A stretch of DNA of 40,529 nucleotides from contig CAJOLI010000025.1 in the NCBI GenBank assembly GCA_905235285.1, positions 1 to 40,529 of the forward strand, in the 5' to 3' direction. Under the pieces are notes generated by a model that ran no database searches, had not been told where the DNA came from, and worked only from the letters and a program-made list of their open reading frames with translations. Below, piece after piece: positions 14,801 to 22,815 of this stretch. The translations under genes were made by a program, and so were the position numbers. The stretch's first letter is position 1; each line of letters begins with the position of its first letter. Origin of the DNA: an uncultured Bacteroidaceae bacterium (GTDB lineage: Bacteria; Bacteroidota; Bacteroidia; Bacteroidales; Bacteroidaceae).

Positions 14801-15385
14801 ATGGACAAAATTAGCTATGCCCTCGGCCTCGGGATAGGCCAGCAGCTGAAGAGCATGAACATAGAGAACTTCAACGTGCAGGACTTCACCCAGAGCATCT
14901 GCGATGTACTTACCGACGCAGAGCCCGCCATCTCACACCGCGAGGCGCAGGCCCTGCTCAACGAATATTTCGACAAGCAGGCCCGCCAGCAGGCTCAGGG
15001 CACCATTGCTGCCGGCAAGGCATTCCTCGAGGCAAATGCCAAGAAGGCCGACGTCAACGTGACGAAGAGCGGTCTGCAGTACACGGTGCTCACCGAAGGC
15101 ACGGGCCGCAGCCCTAAAGCTACGGACCGCGTGCGCTGCCACTACGAGGGAACGCTCATCGACGGCACCGTCTTCGACAGCAGCTATCGCCGCGGCGAGC
15201 CCGCCGACTTCCCCCTCGACGGCGTCATCCCCGGCTGGACGGAAGGCGTCCAGCTCATGAAGGAAGGTGCCAAGTACCGCTTCTTCATACCCTACCTCCT
15301 GGGCTACGGCGAGCGCGGAGCAGGCAGCAGCATCCCCCCCTACTCCACTCTCATCTTCGATGTGGAGCTCATTAAGATTCTTTGA
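14801..15385 (+). CDS. Cytoplasmic FKBP-type peptidyl-prolyl isomerase
   Basis: 194 residues beginning MDKISYALGLGIGQQLKSMN with no signal peptide, so probably cytoplasmic. Residues 1-85 form the helical FKBP_N dimerisation region and about 90-194 the FKBP catalytic domain (VRCHYEGTLIDGTVFDSSY, VIPGWTEGVQLMKEGAKYRF, IPPYSTLIFDVELI). It catalyses cis-trans isomerisation of X-Pro bonds and acts as a folding helper. ATG 14801 was chosen over an in-frame ATG at 14735, which lies just after the predicted transcription start and adds residues unlike the family. First of three FKBP genes in a row, 34 bases before the next. Confidence 0.92.
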   Translation: MDKISYALGLGIGQQLKSMNIENFNVQDFTQSICDVLTDAEPAISHREAQALLNEYFDKQARQQAQGTIAAGKAFLEANAKKADVNVTKSGLQYTVLTEGTGRSPKATDRVRCHYEGTLIDGTVFDSSYRRGEPADFPLDGVIPGWTEGVQLMKEGAKYRFFIPYLLGYGERGAGSSIPPYSTLIFDVELIKIL

Positions 15386-15419
15386 TTAGAGATTATAAAC
15401 CTATAAACAAAAAGCAAAA

Positions 15420-16286
15420 ATGAAAAAGATTACCATCATCGCAGCAGTAGCCGTGGCAGCTATCATGGCTTCCTGCAATCAGTCGGCTCCCAACGCCAAC
15501 CTCAAGACAGACATCGACACCCTCAGCTACGCCATCGGCATGAGCCAGACTCAAGGTCTGAAGGAGTATCTCTCAATGCGCATGAATGTTGACACGACAT
15601 GTGTAGATGAGTTCCTCAAGGGCTTCTACGAGAGCGTAAAAGCCGGCGAAGACAAGAAGAAGGCCGCTTACTATGCTGGTATCCAGATTGGTCAGCAGGT
15701 CAGCCAGGGCATGGTCAAGAACATCAACCAGATGATCTTCGGCGAGGACAGCACCCAGACCATCAACGAGAACAATGTCTACGCTGGCTTCATGGCCGCA
15801 GTGGCTGGCACGGAGAACATCATGAGCCTCGACTCCGCTAACTCCTACGTCCAGAATAAGATGGAAGCCATTCGCAACGCAACCCGCGAAAAGACCTACG
15901 GCGAGAACAAGAAGAAGGGCGAAGACTTCATGGCTCAGGTAGCCAAGAAGGAAGGTATCAAGAGCCTCGGCAACGGTGTCTACTACGAAGTGCTGAAAGA
16001 GGGTAACGGCGAGGTCGCTGCCGACACGAGCCGCGTGAAGGTGCACTACGAAGGTACGCTCATCGACGGCACAGTCTTTGACAGCAACCTCGAGAGCGAG
16101 CCCACCGTCTTCGGCGCCAGCCAGGTCATCCCCGGCTTCAAGGCTGCACTGACCACCATGCCCGTAGGTTCCAAGTGGAAGGTTTACATTCCTCAGGACC
16201 AGGCTTATGGCAGCAACGACATGGGCAATATCAAGCCCTTCAGCGCCCTTATCTTCACTATTGACCTGCTCAGCATCGAGAAGTAA
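15420..16286 (+). CDS. FKBP-type peptidyl-prolyl isomerase, lipoprotein
   Basis: 288 residues with signal peptide and lipobox IMASC (Cys19), so anchored in an envelope membrane. A helical FKBP_N region (DTLSYAIGMSQTQGLKEYL to about 175) precedes a C-terminal FKBP domain (VKVHYEGTLIDGTVFDSN, VIPGFKAALTTMPVGSKWKVYIP, FSALIFTIDLLSI). The N-terminal region is about twice the length of that in the cytoplasmic paralogue, as in Mip/FkpA-type chaperones. Six bases separate it from the next gene. Confidence 0.93.
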   Translation: MKKITIIAAVAVAAIMASCNQSAPNANLKTDIDTLSYAIGMSQTQGLKEYLSMRMNVDTTCVDEFLKGFYESVKAGEDKKKAAYYAGIQIGQQVSQGMVKNINQMIFGEDSTQTINENNVYAGFMAAVAGTENIMSLDSANSYVQNKMEAIRNATREKTYGENKKKGEDFMAQVAKKEGIKSLGNGVYYEVLKEGNGEVAADTSRVKVHYEGTLIDGTVFDSNLESEPTVFGASQVIPGFKAALTTMPVGSKWKVYIPQDQAYGSNDMGNIKPFSALIFTIDLLSIEK

Positions 16287-16292
16287 TCTACG

Positions 16293-17183
16293 ATGAAAGG
16301 ACTTAAATATATCGCTTGCGCCTTGGGGCTGCTGGTATGCGTAAGCACCAGCGCCGCCAAGCGCGTGAAGAAGAGCAAGAAACAAGCTGAGGTGGAAAAA
16401 GTCGACACCATCCCCATGGCCGACTTCAGCTACGCTTATGGCATCGCACAGACCAACGGCCTGATTAACTATCTGCAGCAGCGCATGGGCGTTGAGGAGG
16501 CCTACATGGCCGACTTCCTTGCCGGTTTCGACAAGGCAACCCTCGACGACGCCGACAAGCGCGAGAAGGCCCGCCTGGCCGGCATCGAGATTCGCCAACA
16601 GGTAGAGAACCAGATCGTGCCGCAGGTCAACCGTCAGATCAACGACTCGCTCGACCTGCTCAACCGCGACCGCTTCGTAGAAGGCTTCCGCGCCGCCATC
16701 GCCGGCAATGCCACACTCACAAGCGACAGCGCACAGGCCGTTGCCACCAAGCAGCTCGACTACTACAACTCCGTAAAGATGGAGGCCAAGTATGGCCAAA
16801 ACCGCCGCGACGGCGAAGCCTTCCTTCAGGCTAATGCCAAGAAAGATAGCGTCGTAACTACCAAGAGCGGCCTTCAGTACAAGATTCTCAGCGCAGGCTC
16901 CGGGGCCGTGCCCACTGCCGAGCAGAAAGTCAAGGTCAACTACGAGGGCCGCCTCATCGACGGCACCGTCTTCGACAGCAGCTACAAGCGCAAGCAGCCC
17001 ACCTCCTTCGCCTGCAACCAAGTCATCAAAGGCTGGACTGAGGCACTGACCATGATGCCAGTAGGTTCGAAGTGGGAGGTCTACATTCCGCAAGAGCTTG
17101 GCTACGGCGCTCGCGAGGCCGGCAAGATTCCGCCATTCTCTACGCTCATCTTCACAGTTGAGCTCCTCGAGATTGAACAGTAA
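16293..17183 (+). CDS. FKBP-type peptidyl-prolyl isomerase, exported
   Basis: 296 residues with an N-terminal signal segment (MKGLKYIACALGLLVCVSTSA) and a basic stretch KRVKKSKKQ after it. There is no lipobox, since the cysteine at 16 sits inside the hydrophobic core, so it is probably soluble in the periplasm. The domain layout matches the preceding lipoprotein: FKBP_N (DFSYAYGIAQTNGLINYLQQ) and a C-terminal FKBP domain (VKVNYEGRLIDGTVFDSSYKR, KWEVYIPQELGYGAREAG). It is most likely a tandem-duplication paralogue. A terminator follows at 17205. Confidence 0.92.
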   Translation: MKGLKYIACALGLLVCVSTSAAKRVKKSKKQAEVEKVDTIPMADFSYAYGIAQTNGLINYLQQRMGVEEAYMADFLAGFDKATLDDADKREKARLAGIEIRQQVENQIVPQVNRQINDSLDLLNRDRFVEGFRAAIAGNATLTSDSAQAVATKQLDYYNSVKMEAKYGQNRRDGEAFLQANAKKDSVVTTKSGLQYKILSAGSGAVPTAEQKVKVNYEGRLIDGTVFDSSYKRKQPTSFACNQVIKGWTEALTMMPVGSKWEVYIPQELGYGAREAGKIPPFSTLIFTVELLEIEQ

Positions 17184-17204
17184 AAAACATACAAATACAC
17201 ACAT

Positions 17205-17239
17205 AATGACACCAAAACATAGCTTTGGTGTCATTTTTT
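17205..17239 (+). terminator. Terminator after the FKBP cluster
   Basis: 12-bp perfect stem AATGACACCAAA / TTTGGTGTCATT (17205-17216, 17224-17235), 7-nt loop, T-run through 17239. Confidence 0.9.
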
Positions 17240-17247
17240 ATTACCTT

Positions 17248-17281
17248 TTTGCTTGCATTTTCGATAAAACAGCTAACTTTG
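17248..17281 (+). promoter_or_regulatory. Promoter of the Lrp-family gene
   Basis: Perfect -7 box TAACTTTG (17274-17281) with TTTG at 17248-17251, a 22-bp spacer. Predicted leader about 25 nt. Confidence 0.65.
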
Positions 17282-17312
17282 CATGGCAAAATGATTAAAA
17301 AGAATACCTCGT

Positions 17313-17846
17313 ATGGAAAAAATTGACAGTCTCGACAAGAAAATCCTTGAAATAATAACCCACAACGCACGCATCCCTTTCAAAGAAGTGGCAGCCGAGT
17401 GCGGAGTGTCGCGAGCAGCTATTCACCAACGCGTTCAGCGACTCGTGGACATAGGTGTCATCACCGGTTCCGGCTACAACGTGAACCCCACCACACTGGG
17501 CTACAACACATGTACCTACGTAGGTATCACACTTGAGCGCGGTTCCATGTACAAGCGCGTCGTAGAGGAGTTTGAGCACATTCCCGAAATCGTGGAGTGC
17601 CACTTCACCACCGGTCCCTACACGATGCTCATCAAGCTCTATGCCCGCGACAACGCCCACCTTATGGAATTGCTCAACAACAAGCTGCAGGAGATTGAAG
17701 GCGTGATATCTACCGAGACGCTTATCTCGCTCAAACAGAGCATCAAGAAGGAAGTGCCCATCGGCCTCTCCGATGCTGACAAAGCCACCATAGAAGCCCT
17801 TATGGCCCGCAGAAATGCACTCGTAACAGACAATGCCGATGACTGA
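17313..17846 (+). CDS. Lrp/AsnC-family transcriptional regulator
   Basis: 177 residues. An N-terminal winged helix-turn-helix (LDKKILEIITHNARIPFKEVAAECGVSRAAIHQRV, about 7-41) is followed by a RAM ligand-binding domain (about 65-150, with the HFTTGPYTMLIKLYARD strand). Lrp-family proteins usually sense amino acids and regulate amino-acid or peptide metabolism. Its end overlaps the start of the amidotransferase/dipeptidase fusion by 14 bases, so the two are translationally linked and the fusion is a likely target or functional partner. Confidence 0.92.
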   Translation: MEKIDSLDKKILEIITHNARIPFKEVAAECGVSRAAIHQRVQRLVDIGVITGSGYNVNPTTLGYNTCTYVGITLERGSMYKRVVEEFEHIPEIVECHFTTGPYTMLIKLYARDNAHLMELLNNKLQEIEGVISTETLISLKQSIKKEVPIGLSDADKATIEALMARRNALVTDNADD

Positions 17847-19587
17847 TACCTTCAATTGGAAAAAGACCTACGACAGCGCCCACGCCACCGCTCCGGCCAC
17901 ACGCCATAAGCCCCTGATAGGCATCACAGCCAATTTCGGCGAGAAAGGCTGCGAGCTGGCAGAAGGCTACTACCAGAGCGTCATCGAGGCCGGAGCGACA
18001 CCCGTAGTGATACCTCCCACCGAGGACCTCGACGTGCTGACGTCGACGCTCGAGAGCATCGATGCTCTCATCCTCTCGGGCGGAGGTGACATCAACCCGC
18101 TCTACCTCGACGAGGAACCCATACCTGCCCTGCACGGCATCAACCCGCGGCGCGACAAGAGCGAACTGCTGCTCACACGTCTGGCTTTCGACCGCCAACT
18201 GCCCATCCTCGGCATCTGCCGGGGCTGCCAGATGCTGGCCGCAGCCCTCGACGGCTCCGTGTGGCAGGACATACCCTCGCCCTCCGTCAAGCACTCCCAG
18301 GATCTCGACCGCGGCATTGCATCGCACAGCGTCAGCATCAGCGACGGCTCGCTGCTCCGCGACATCTTTGGCTGCAACAGGCTTGCCGTTAACTCCTTCC
18401 ATCATCAGGCTGTTCGCGACGCTGGGCTCCACCTGCGCGTCACCGCAACAGCCGACGACGGCGTGGTTGAAGCCGTAGAATCGAGCGAACATAAGAGCAT
18501 CATCGGCGTGCAGTGGCATCCCGAATGTTTCTGCCTCCGCGGCGATACGTCGATGCGCCCTCTCTTTCTGTGGCTCGTCGGCGAAGCCAAGAGCTATGGC
18601 GACGCACGCCGCCTCCACAACCGAATGCTGACGCTCGACAGTCACTGCGACACCCCTATGTTCTTCGACCGCGACATACATTTCGAGCGTCGCGACCCGC
18701 TCATACTCATGGACCTGCACAAGATGCATGAGGGAGGCCTCGATGCCTGCATCATGGTAGCCTACTTGCCACAAGGCGAGCTCACCGAGGAAGGTTATAC
18801 TTGGGCTCATCAATATGCCGACGACCGCCTTAAGCGCGTACGCCAGTTGGCAACCGACAATGCCGACGCCCTCGGCATAGCACGCACGCCGGCTGAGCTT
18901 CACGAGCTAAAGGCCGAAGGCCGTCACGCCATCATGCTTGGCATAGAGAACGGCTACGCCATAGGCCGCGACATTCAACTGGTCGACCATTTCGCCAGCC
19001 AAGGAGTAGTCTATATCACGCTCTGCCACAACGGCAACAACGACATCTGCGGCTCGGCAAAGCCGCGCGAAGGCGAGACCCTCACGGGCGTCAGCGACTT
19101 CGGGGCGCAGGTTATAGGCCGGATGAATCAGTGCGGCGTGATGGTAGACCTATCGCACGCCAGCGAACGCAGTTTCTATGATGCCCTCGACATCAGCGCT
19201 ACGCCCATCGTATGCTCACACTCGTCGAGTCGTGCGCTCTGCGACCACCCTCGCAACCTCACCGACGACCAGCTGCGAGCACTGGCCAAGCGGGGCGGCG
19301 TAGCCCAAGCCACATTCTACGACGGCTTCCTCTGCAAGCAAGGCGGAGCCTCTATCGTAGATGCCGTGGCTCACATACGCCACATGGTTGACGTGGCAGG
19401 CATAGAGCACGTAGGCATAGGCTCGGACTTCGACGGCGACGGCGGCGTACCAGGCCTGGCTTCGGCTGCAGAGATGATAAACCTCACCCGACAGCTGCGC
19501 CGCCATTTCAGCGACGACGACCTGCACCTGCTCTGGGGCGGTAACTTCCTCAGGGTGATGGCCGAAGTCCAGAACGCAGGCAGCTGA
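17833..19587 (+). CDS. Fusion of gamma-glutamyl amidohydrolase (PuuD-like) and M19 membrane dipeptidase
   Basis: 584 residues. Residues about 25-255 are a class I glutamine amidotransferase-like hydrolase of the PuuD type: LILSGGGDINP, nucleophile Cys129 in GICRGCQ, and His229/Glu231 in QWHPE. Residues about 262-584 are a renal-dipeptidase-like (M19) metallopeptidase: His271 and Asp273 in DSHCDTP, Glu372 in GIENGY, His442 in SHAS, His463 in HSSSRAL and GSDFDG. No signal peptide is visible, so it should be cytoplasmic. A plausible role is successive cleavage of gamma-glutamyl compounds and the dipeptides released from them. ATG 17839 (MTDTFNW) is an alternative start. Confidence 0.9.
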   Translation: MPMTDTFNWKKTYDSAHATAPATRHKPLIGITANFGEKGCELAEGYYQSVIEAGATPVVIPPTEDLDVLTSTLESIDALILSGGGDINPLYLDEEPIPALHGINPRRDKSELLLTRLAFDRQLPILGICRGCQMLAAALDGSVWQDIPSPSVKHSQDLDRGIASHSVSISDGSLLRDIFGCNRLAVNSFHHQAVRDAGLHLRVTATADDGVVEAVESSEHKSIIGVQWHPECFCLRGDTSMRPLFLWLVGEAKSYGDARRLHNRMLTLDSHCDTPMFFDRDIHFERRDPLILMDLHKMHEGGLDACIMVAYLPQGELTEEGYTWAHQYADDRLKRVRQLATDNADALGIARTPAELHELKAEGRHAIMLGIENGYAIGRDIQLVDHFASQGVVYITLCHNGNNDICGSAKPREGETLTGVSDFGAQVIGRMNQCGVMVDLSHASERSFYDALDISATPIVCSHSSSRALCDHPRNLTDDQLRALAKRGGVAQATFYDGFLCKQGGASIVDAVAHIRHMVDVAGIEHVGIGSDFDGDGGVPGLASAAEMINLTRQLRRHFSDDDLHLLWGGNFLRVMAEVQNAGS

Positions 19588-19620
19588 AAGTGGAAGACGT
19601 TACGGATGTATTGATGAACG

Positions 19621-20652
19621 ATGACTCATGAAAGCAAAAATATGTTTAGACCTCAACACATTATTTATAACATACTCATGTTCACGACGGCGGCAATGAC
19701 ACTTGCCGCCGCGTCATGCAACGGACGCGGCAAGGCTGCGACAGGCGCCGACACTATAGCCTTGGCCCCCGCACCCACCTTCGCCGCCGACTCGGCCTTG
19801 GCCTACGTGGAAAAGCAATGTGCCTTCGGAGCCAGGGTGCCGGGTTCTGCGGCGCATCAAGCCTGCGGCGACTGGATTGCGGGCAAGTTCAAGGCCCTCG
19901 GGTGCGAGGTCAGCGAACTCAAGACCACGGTGCAGGGCTATGACGGCAACAGCCTGCCATGCCGCAACATACAGGCTCGCTTCAACCCCGAAGCAGTCGA
20001 CCGCATACTCCTCACCGCACACTGGGACAGCCGCGCATGGGCCGACCACGACCACGACCCCGCCAACCACCACACGCCGGTGGTGGCCGCCAACGACGGC
20101 GCCTCAGGCGTGGCCGTCATGCTGGAGATAGCGCGCACTTTATCACTCTCAGGCTTGACCTACGGCGTCGACTTCGTATGCTTCGACGTCGAAGACCAAG
20201 GCACACCAGAGTGGGCCGAGAGCAGCGGCGACGATGATTTCTGGTGCCTCGGCTCGCGCTACTGGGCCGAGCAGGCCTTTGCCGTAGGCTATCAGGCGCG
20301 CTTCGCCATAAACCTCGACATGGTAGGCGGCCGCGGCACACGCTTTGCCTTGGAAGGCTTCTCGCGCCGCTACGCCAGCACCCTCGTCGACCTCATCTGG
20401 CACCTCGCCCATCAGCTTGGCTACGGCGAGTACTTCCCGCTGCGCGAGGGAGGCTTCGTCACCGACGACCACATGCCCGTCAACACAATCGCACACATCC
20501 CGGCACTCGACATCATCGCGCACTACGAAGGCTCTTCATCGTCCTTCGGACCTACATGGCATACCACGGCCGACACGCCAGACGCAATTGACCCCGATGT
20601 CATGCAGGCCGTAGGGCAGACTCTACTGCAACTCATCTACAACGACAACTAA
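19621..20652 (+). CDS. M28-family lipoprotein, likely glutaminyl-peptide cyclotransferase
   Basis: Up to 343 residues. A signal segment ends at lipobox AAASC (Cys33 from this start). Metal-site motifs of the M28 fold are visible: LLTAHWDSRAWADHD, ANDGASGVAVMLEIAR, FVCFDVEDQG and the C-terminal His in GPTWHTTADTPD. The AHWDSR pattern and the WCLGSRYWAE segment resemble type II glutaminyl cyclases known from periodontal Bacteroidales, which convert N-terminal Gln to pyroglutamate on exported proteins. A true aminopeptidase cannot be excluded. ATG 19642 is an alternative start that also keeps the signal peptide. Confidence 0.8.
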   Translation: MTHESKNMFRPQHIIYNILMFTTAAMTLAAASCNGRGKAATGADTIALAPAPTFAADSALAYVEKQCAFGARVPGSAAHQACGDWIAGKFKALGCEVSELKTTVQGYDGNSLPCRNIQARFNPEAVDRILLTAHWDSRAWADHDHDPANHHTPVVAANDGASGVAVMLEIARTLSLSGLTYGVDFVCFDVEDQGTPEWAESSGDDDFWCLGSRYWAEQAFAVGYQARFAINLDMVGGRGTRFALEGFSRRYASTLVDLIWHLAHQLGYGEYFPLREGGFVTDDHMPVNTIAHIPALDIIAHYEGSSSSFGPTWHTTADTPDAIDPDVMQAVGQTLLQLIYNDN

Positions 20653-20688
20653 TTATCTGTCAGACATTCATAACATAGGATATTCTTC

Positions 20689-21120
20689 ATGAAAACTATA
20701 AATCAGATACAAGACGAAATCATCGAGGAGTTTGCCGACTTCGACGACTGGATGGACCGCTACCAGCTCCTCATCGACCTCGGCAACGAGCAGCAGCCGC
20801 TGCCTGAGAGCGAGAAGACCGATCAGAACCTCATCGACGGATGCCAGAGCCGCGTGTGGCTCACAGCCGAGCTAACGCCAGAAGGCCTGCTACACTTCGA
20901 AGCCGAGAGCGATGCGCTTATCGTAAAGGGTATCATAACGCTGCTCATACGCGTCCTCAGCGACCACACACCACAGGAAATCCTCGATGCCGACCTCTAT
21001 TTCATCGAGCGCATAGGCCTGCGCGAACACCTCTCACCTACCCGCAGCAATGGCCTGCTCGCCATGCTGCGCCAGATGAAAATGTACGCCCTGGCATTCA
21101 AAAGCAAGTTGACAAGTTGA
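20689..21120 (+). CDS. SufE-family sulfur acceptor protein
   Basis: 143 residues. SufE takes persulfide sulfur from the cysteine desulfurase SufS for Fe-S cluster assembly. The active-site loop is DGCQSRVW with Cys52, and the flanking pattern (FADFDDWMDRYQLLIDLG, LYFIERIGLREHLSPTRSNGL) is typical. No sufS or sufBCD is in the window. The last codons and the TGA lie inside an octamer repeat (21104-21143), so the repeat has fixed the C-terminus KLTS. Confidence 0.92.
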   Translation: MKTINQIQDEIIEEFADFDDWMDRYQLLIDLGNEQQPLPESEKTDQNLIDGCQSRVWLTAELTPEGLLHFEAESDALIVKGIITLLIRVLSDHTPQEILDADLYFIERIGLREHLSPTRSNGLLAMLRQMKMYALAFKSKLTS

Positions 21121-21143
21121 CACGTTAACAAGTTGACACGTTT
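21104..21143 (+). repeat. Octamer repeat array at the sufE end
   Basis: Five 8-bp units: GCAAGTTG, ACAAGTTG, ACACGTTA, ACAAGTTG, ACACGTTT. Same family as the array at 3348-3471. It contains the sufE stop codon. Confidence 0.85.
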
Positions 21144-21179
21144 TATCTCCTTTCTCTTATTTCCTTATCCCATTCCTCT

Positions 21180-21518
21180 ATGGAAACAACAAGACAAAAT
21201 AAAGTGGCGCGGCTCATCCAGAAAGAGCTCAGCGACATATTCCAACGGCAGACACAGAGCATGCAGGGAGTACTCGTCAGCGTAAGCGTCTGCCGCATCA
21301 GCCCCGACATGAGCGTCTGCCGCGGATACCTCAGCATCTTCCCCAGCGAGCGGGCACAGGAAATCTGCGACAACATCAACGCCAACGTCAAGCAGATACG
21401 CTTCGAACTCGGACAGCGCACACGCTTCCAGCTACGCATAATACCAGAACTGAAGTTCTTCGTAGACGACTCACTCGACTACGCCGAGAATATCGACCGC
21501 CTACTCAACGAGAATTAA
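21180..21518 (+). CDS. rbfA: 30S ribosome-binding factor A
   Basis: 112 residues. RbfA binds the immature 30S subunit near the 5' helix of 16S rRNA and helps its maturation, notably in the cold. The sequence begins METTRQNKVARLIQKELSDIF and has the KH-like pattern VSVSVCRISPDMSVCRGYLSIFP followed by LRIIPELKFFVDDSLDYAENID, which is diagnostic. It follows sufE by about 60 bases on the same strand. Confidence 0.93.
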   Translation: METTRQNKVARLIQKELSDIFQRQTQSMQGVLVSVSVCRISPDMSVCRGYLSIFPSERAQEICDNINANVKQIRFELGQRTRFQLRIIPELKFFVDDSLDYAENIDRLLNEN

Positions 21519-21556
21519 CCTCTTCAGCCATTAGGCTGGAAACAAACACCCAGTCG

Positions 21557-21674
21557 GATTAATCAACACACCTGGCCGAATTGGCCAACACACCCGGGTG
21601 AATCAGCCAACACACCCGGGTGAATCAGCTAACACACCCGGGTGAATCAGCTAACACACCCGGGTGTGTTGGCT
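21557..21674. repeat. 22-bp minisatellite ending in a palindrome
   Basis: Five units of exactly 22 bp (21557, 21579, 21601, 21623 and 21645 onward). The first is degenerate and the last three nearly identical. The core of the later units is AACACACCCGGGTG followed by AATCAGC. The last unit runs into TGTTGGC, forming a near-perfect palindrome GCTAACACACCC/GGGTGTGTTGGC. Each unit carries CCCGGG, so transcripts could form alternative hairpins. Confidence 0.93.
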
Positions 21675-21746
21675 TCTGCTTCCGTATGTGCTGGCAAAAG
21701 CCTACTGTCGTGTTTGACGAAGGAGCCAAAGGTTCCGCGCCAAACC

Positions 21747-21780
21747 CTTAAGGGTTTTCAGCAAAAGGCTTAAGGGTTTA
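21747..21780. repeat. CTTAAGGG-type 22-bp repeat, 1.5 copies
   Basis: One full unit (21747-21768) and 12 bases of a second. It matches 38436-38468 at all but about three of 33 positions (CTTAAGGGTTT, about 4 variable bases, GCAAAA, then CTTAAGGGTTT), so this is a dispersed family. Confidence 0.85.
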
Positions 21781-21800
21781 TTTCAATATTTTGTAATATT

Positions 21801-21899
21801 ATGGAGGTTACACCTACAAAAATTGAGATATTGCAAGATAGACTACTTCAACTCAATCCACAGATAACTAATGTATTACCTAAATATATAGGTGTATAG
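21801..21899 (+). CDS. 32-codon ORF in an AT-rich island, possible E1/ThiF-like remnant
   Basis: ATG to TAG, encoding a peptide whose centre reads KIEILQDRLLQLNPQI. This resembles the K-x-E-x-L-x-x-R-L-x-x-[IL]-N-P helix conserved in ThiF/MoeB/TcdA-type adenylating enzymes. GC is about one third, far below that of neighbouring genes. It may be a decayed fragment of acquired DNA or a chance ORF. The match is short and made by eye. Confidence 0.25.
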   Translation: MEVTPTKIEILQDRLLQLNPQITNVLPKYIGV

Positions 21900-21984
21900 G
21901 TGTTAAACTATAACATATTATAATGCATATATATATTAGAGGGAATCTGAATCTGCATTAAATTTTGCCTTTCAAAAAGTTGAA

Positions 21985-22022
21985 ATGCCCGCAACCCCTG
22001 TGTTTATCGGGGCTACGGGCAT
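21985..22022. other. Strong hairpin of unknown role
   Basis: ATGCCCG (21985-21991) pairs with CGGGCAT (22016-22022), and inside it CCCC (21995-21998) pairs with GGGG (22009-22012) around a 10-nt loop. No T-run follows directly, so it is not a classical terminator. It lies downstream of the minus-strand gene that stops at 22118. Confidence 0.6.
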
Positions 22023-22117
22023 ATCGTAGCCTGCAAAATGAGCTATACGCCCAAAATGACCTATAAGTCACTTTTTTTAGCGGTAGTCACATGTCACAAG
22101 AGAAATATTTTTGCTTT

Positions 22118-22807
22118 CTACGGCCAGATTCGGTGGAGCTTGCAGCAGATGCCAACCTTGAAGATGCCGGAGGCGCCGTAGCCTGCTTCCATGAAATAGC
22201 GGACAGGGCCATTGGAGAAGTCAATGCCTATAGGCGTCGCCTGATAGGCAAAGAGTATGTCGCGCTTGGGGGCATGGATGGTCTCGCCGTCCTTATGGTA
22301 GTCGAAACCCATGTGGCGATAGTAGATGCCGGCACTGCCTTTGACGTAGAGGCTTATGCCGCTGTTGTAGAACCATGTGTACTTGACTGTCGGCATGAGG
22401 TGGAAGGCGCGTGCTTTCATCTTGGCGTGGGCTTCGCTGCTGAATTTCCAGTGCAGGTTGTCGTCCTGGTAGAAATCCATCCGCTCAAGTTCATAATGCG
22501 ACATCCCGTTCCATCCTACGGTGGCTCCAAGGCTTATACGGTCGTTGAGGCTGTAGAGATAGTAACCGTTGATTGTCAGTCCTAGCGCTCCTTCTCCGCC
22601 CGAATAGCTCTCGTCCATCAGATATTTCATTCTCATCTGCATGACAAAGTCATCAAGCCCGTTTTCGAGGACGGTAGGGTCATAGCCGCCTATGGCTATG
22701 CCAAAGTCGTGGAGGCGGTAGTTCTCACGATGGTACTTCAGGGGGTTGATGGCGAAAACTCCAGCTGCCATTCCACATAGCAGGATAAAGAGCATTCTTC
22801 TTTTCAT
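22118..22807 (-). CDS. Predicted outer-membrane beta-barrel protein
   Basis: 229 residues with signal peptide MKRRMLFILLCGMAAGVFA. The mature part alternates aromatic and polar residues in beta-barrel fashion (LGLTINGYYLYSLNDRISLG, HLMPTVKYTWFYNSGISLY, GSAGIYYRHMGFDY, YFMEAGYGASGIFKVGI). No specific family was recognised. It starts 8 bases after a small lipoprotein gene on the same strand, so the two are likely co-expressed and may form an envelope pair. Confidence 0.75.
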   Translation of the reverse strand: MKRRMLFILLCGMAAGVFAINPLKYHRENYRLHDFGIAIGGYDPTVLENGLDDFVMQMRMKYLMDESYSGGEGALGLTINGYYLYSLNDRISLGATVGWNGMSHYELERMDFYQDDNLHWKFSSEAHAKMKARAFHLMPTVKYTWFYNSGISLYVKGSAGIYYRHMGFDYHKDGETIHAPKRDILFAYQATPIGIDFSNGPVRYFMEAGYGASGIFKVGICCKLHRIWP

Positions 22808-22815
22808 GGTGGTCG

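Larger units (their letters stand above)
21519..22117. other. Repeat-rich non-coding stretch
   Basis: About 600 bp between convergent rbfA and a minus-strand envelope gene. In order it holds a 22-bp minisatellite (21557-21674), a CTTAAGGG-type 22-bp repeat (21747-21780), an AT-rich island with a 32-codon ORF (21801-21899) and a strong hairpin (21985-22022). No full-length gene was found. Confidence 0.7.

Noticed and set aside
15573..17234. Long open frame on the minus strand through two FKBP genes
   Set aside because: It is antisense to two clear FKBP genes, is Val/Leu/Ala-rich without domain pattern and reflects codon bias of the real genes.
22091..22585. Plus-strand open frame
   Set aside because: Antisense to the envelope beta-barrel gene, which has a signal peptide and barrel pattern.
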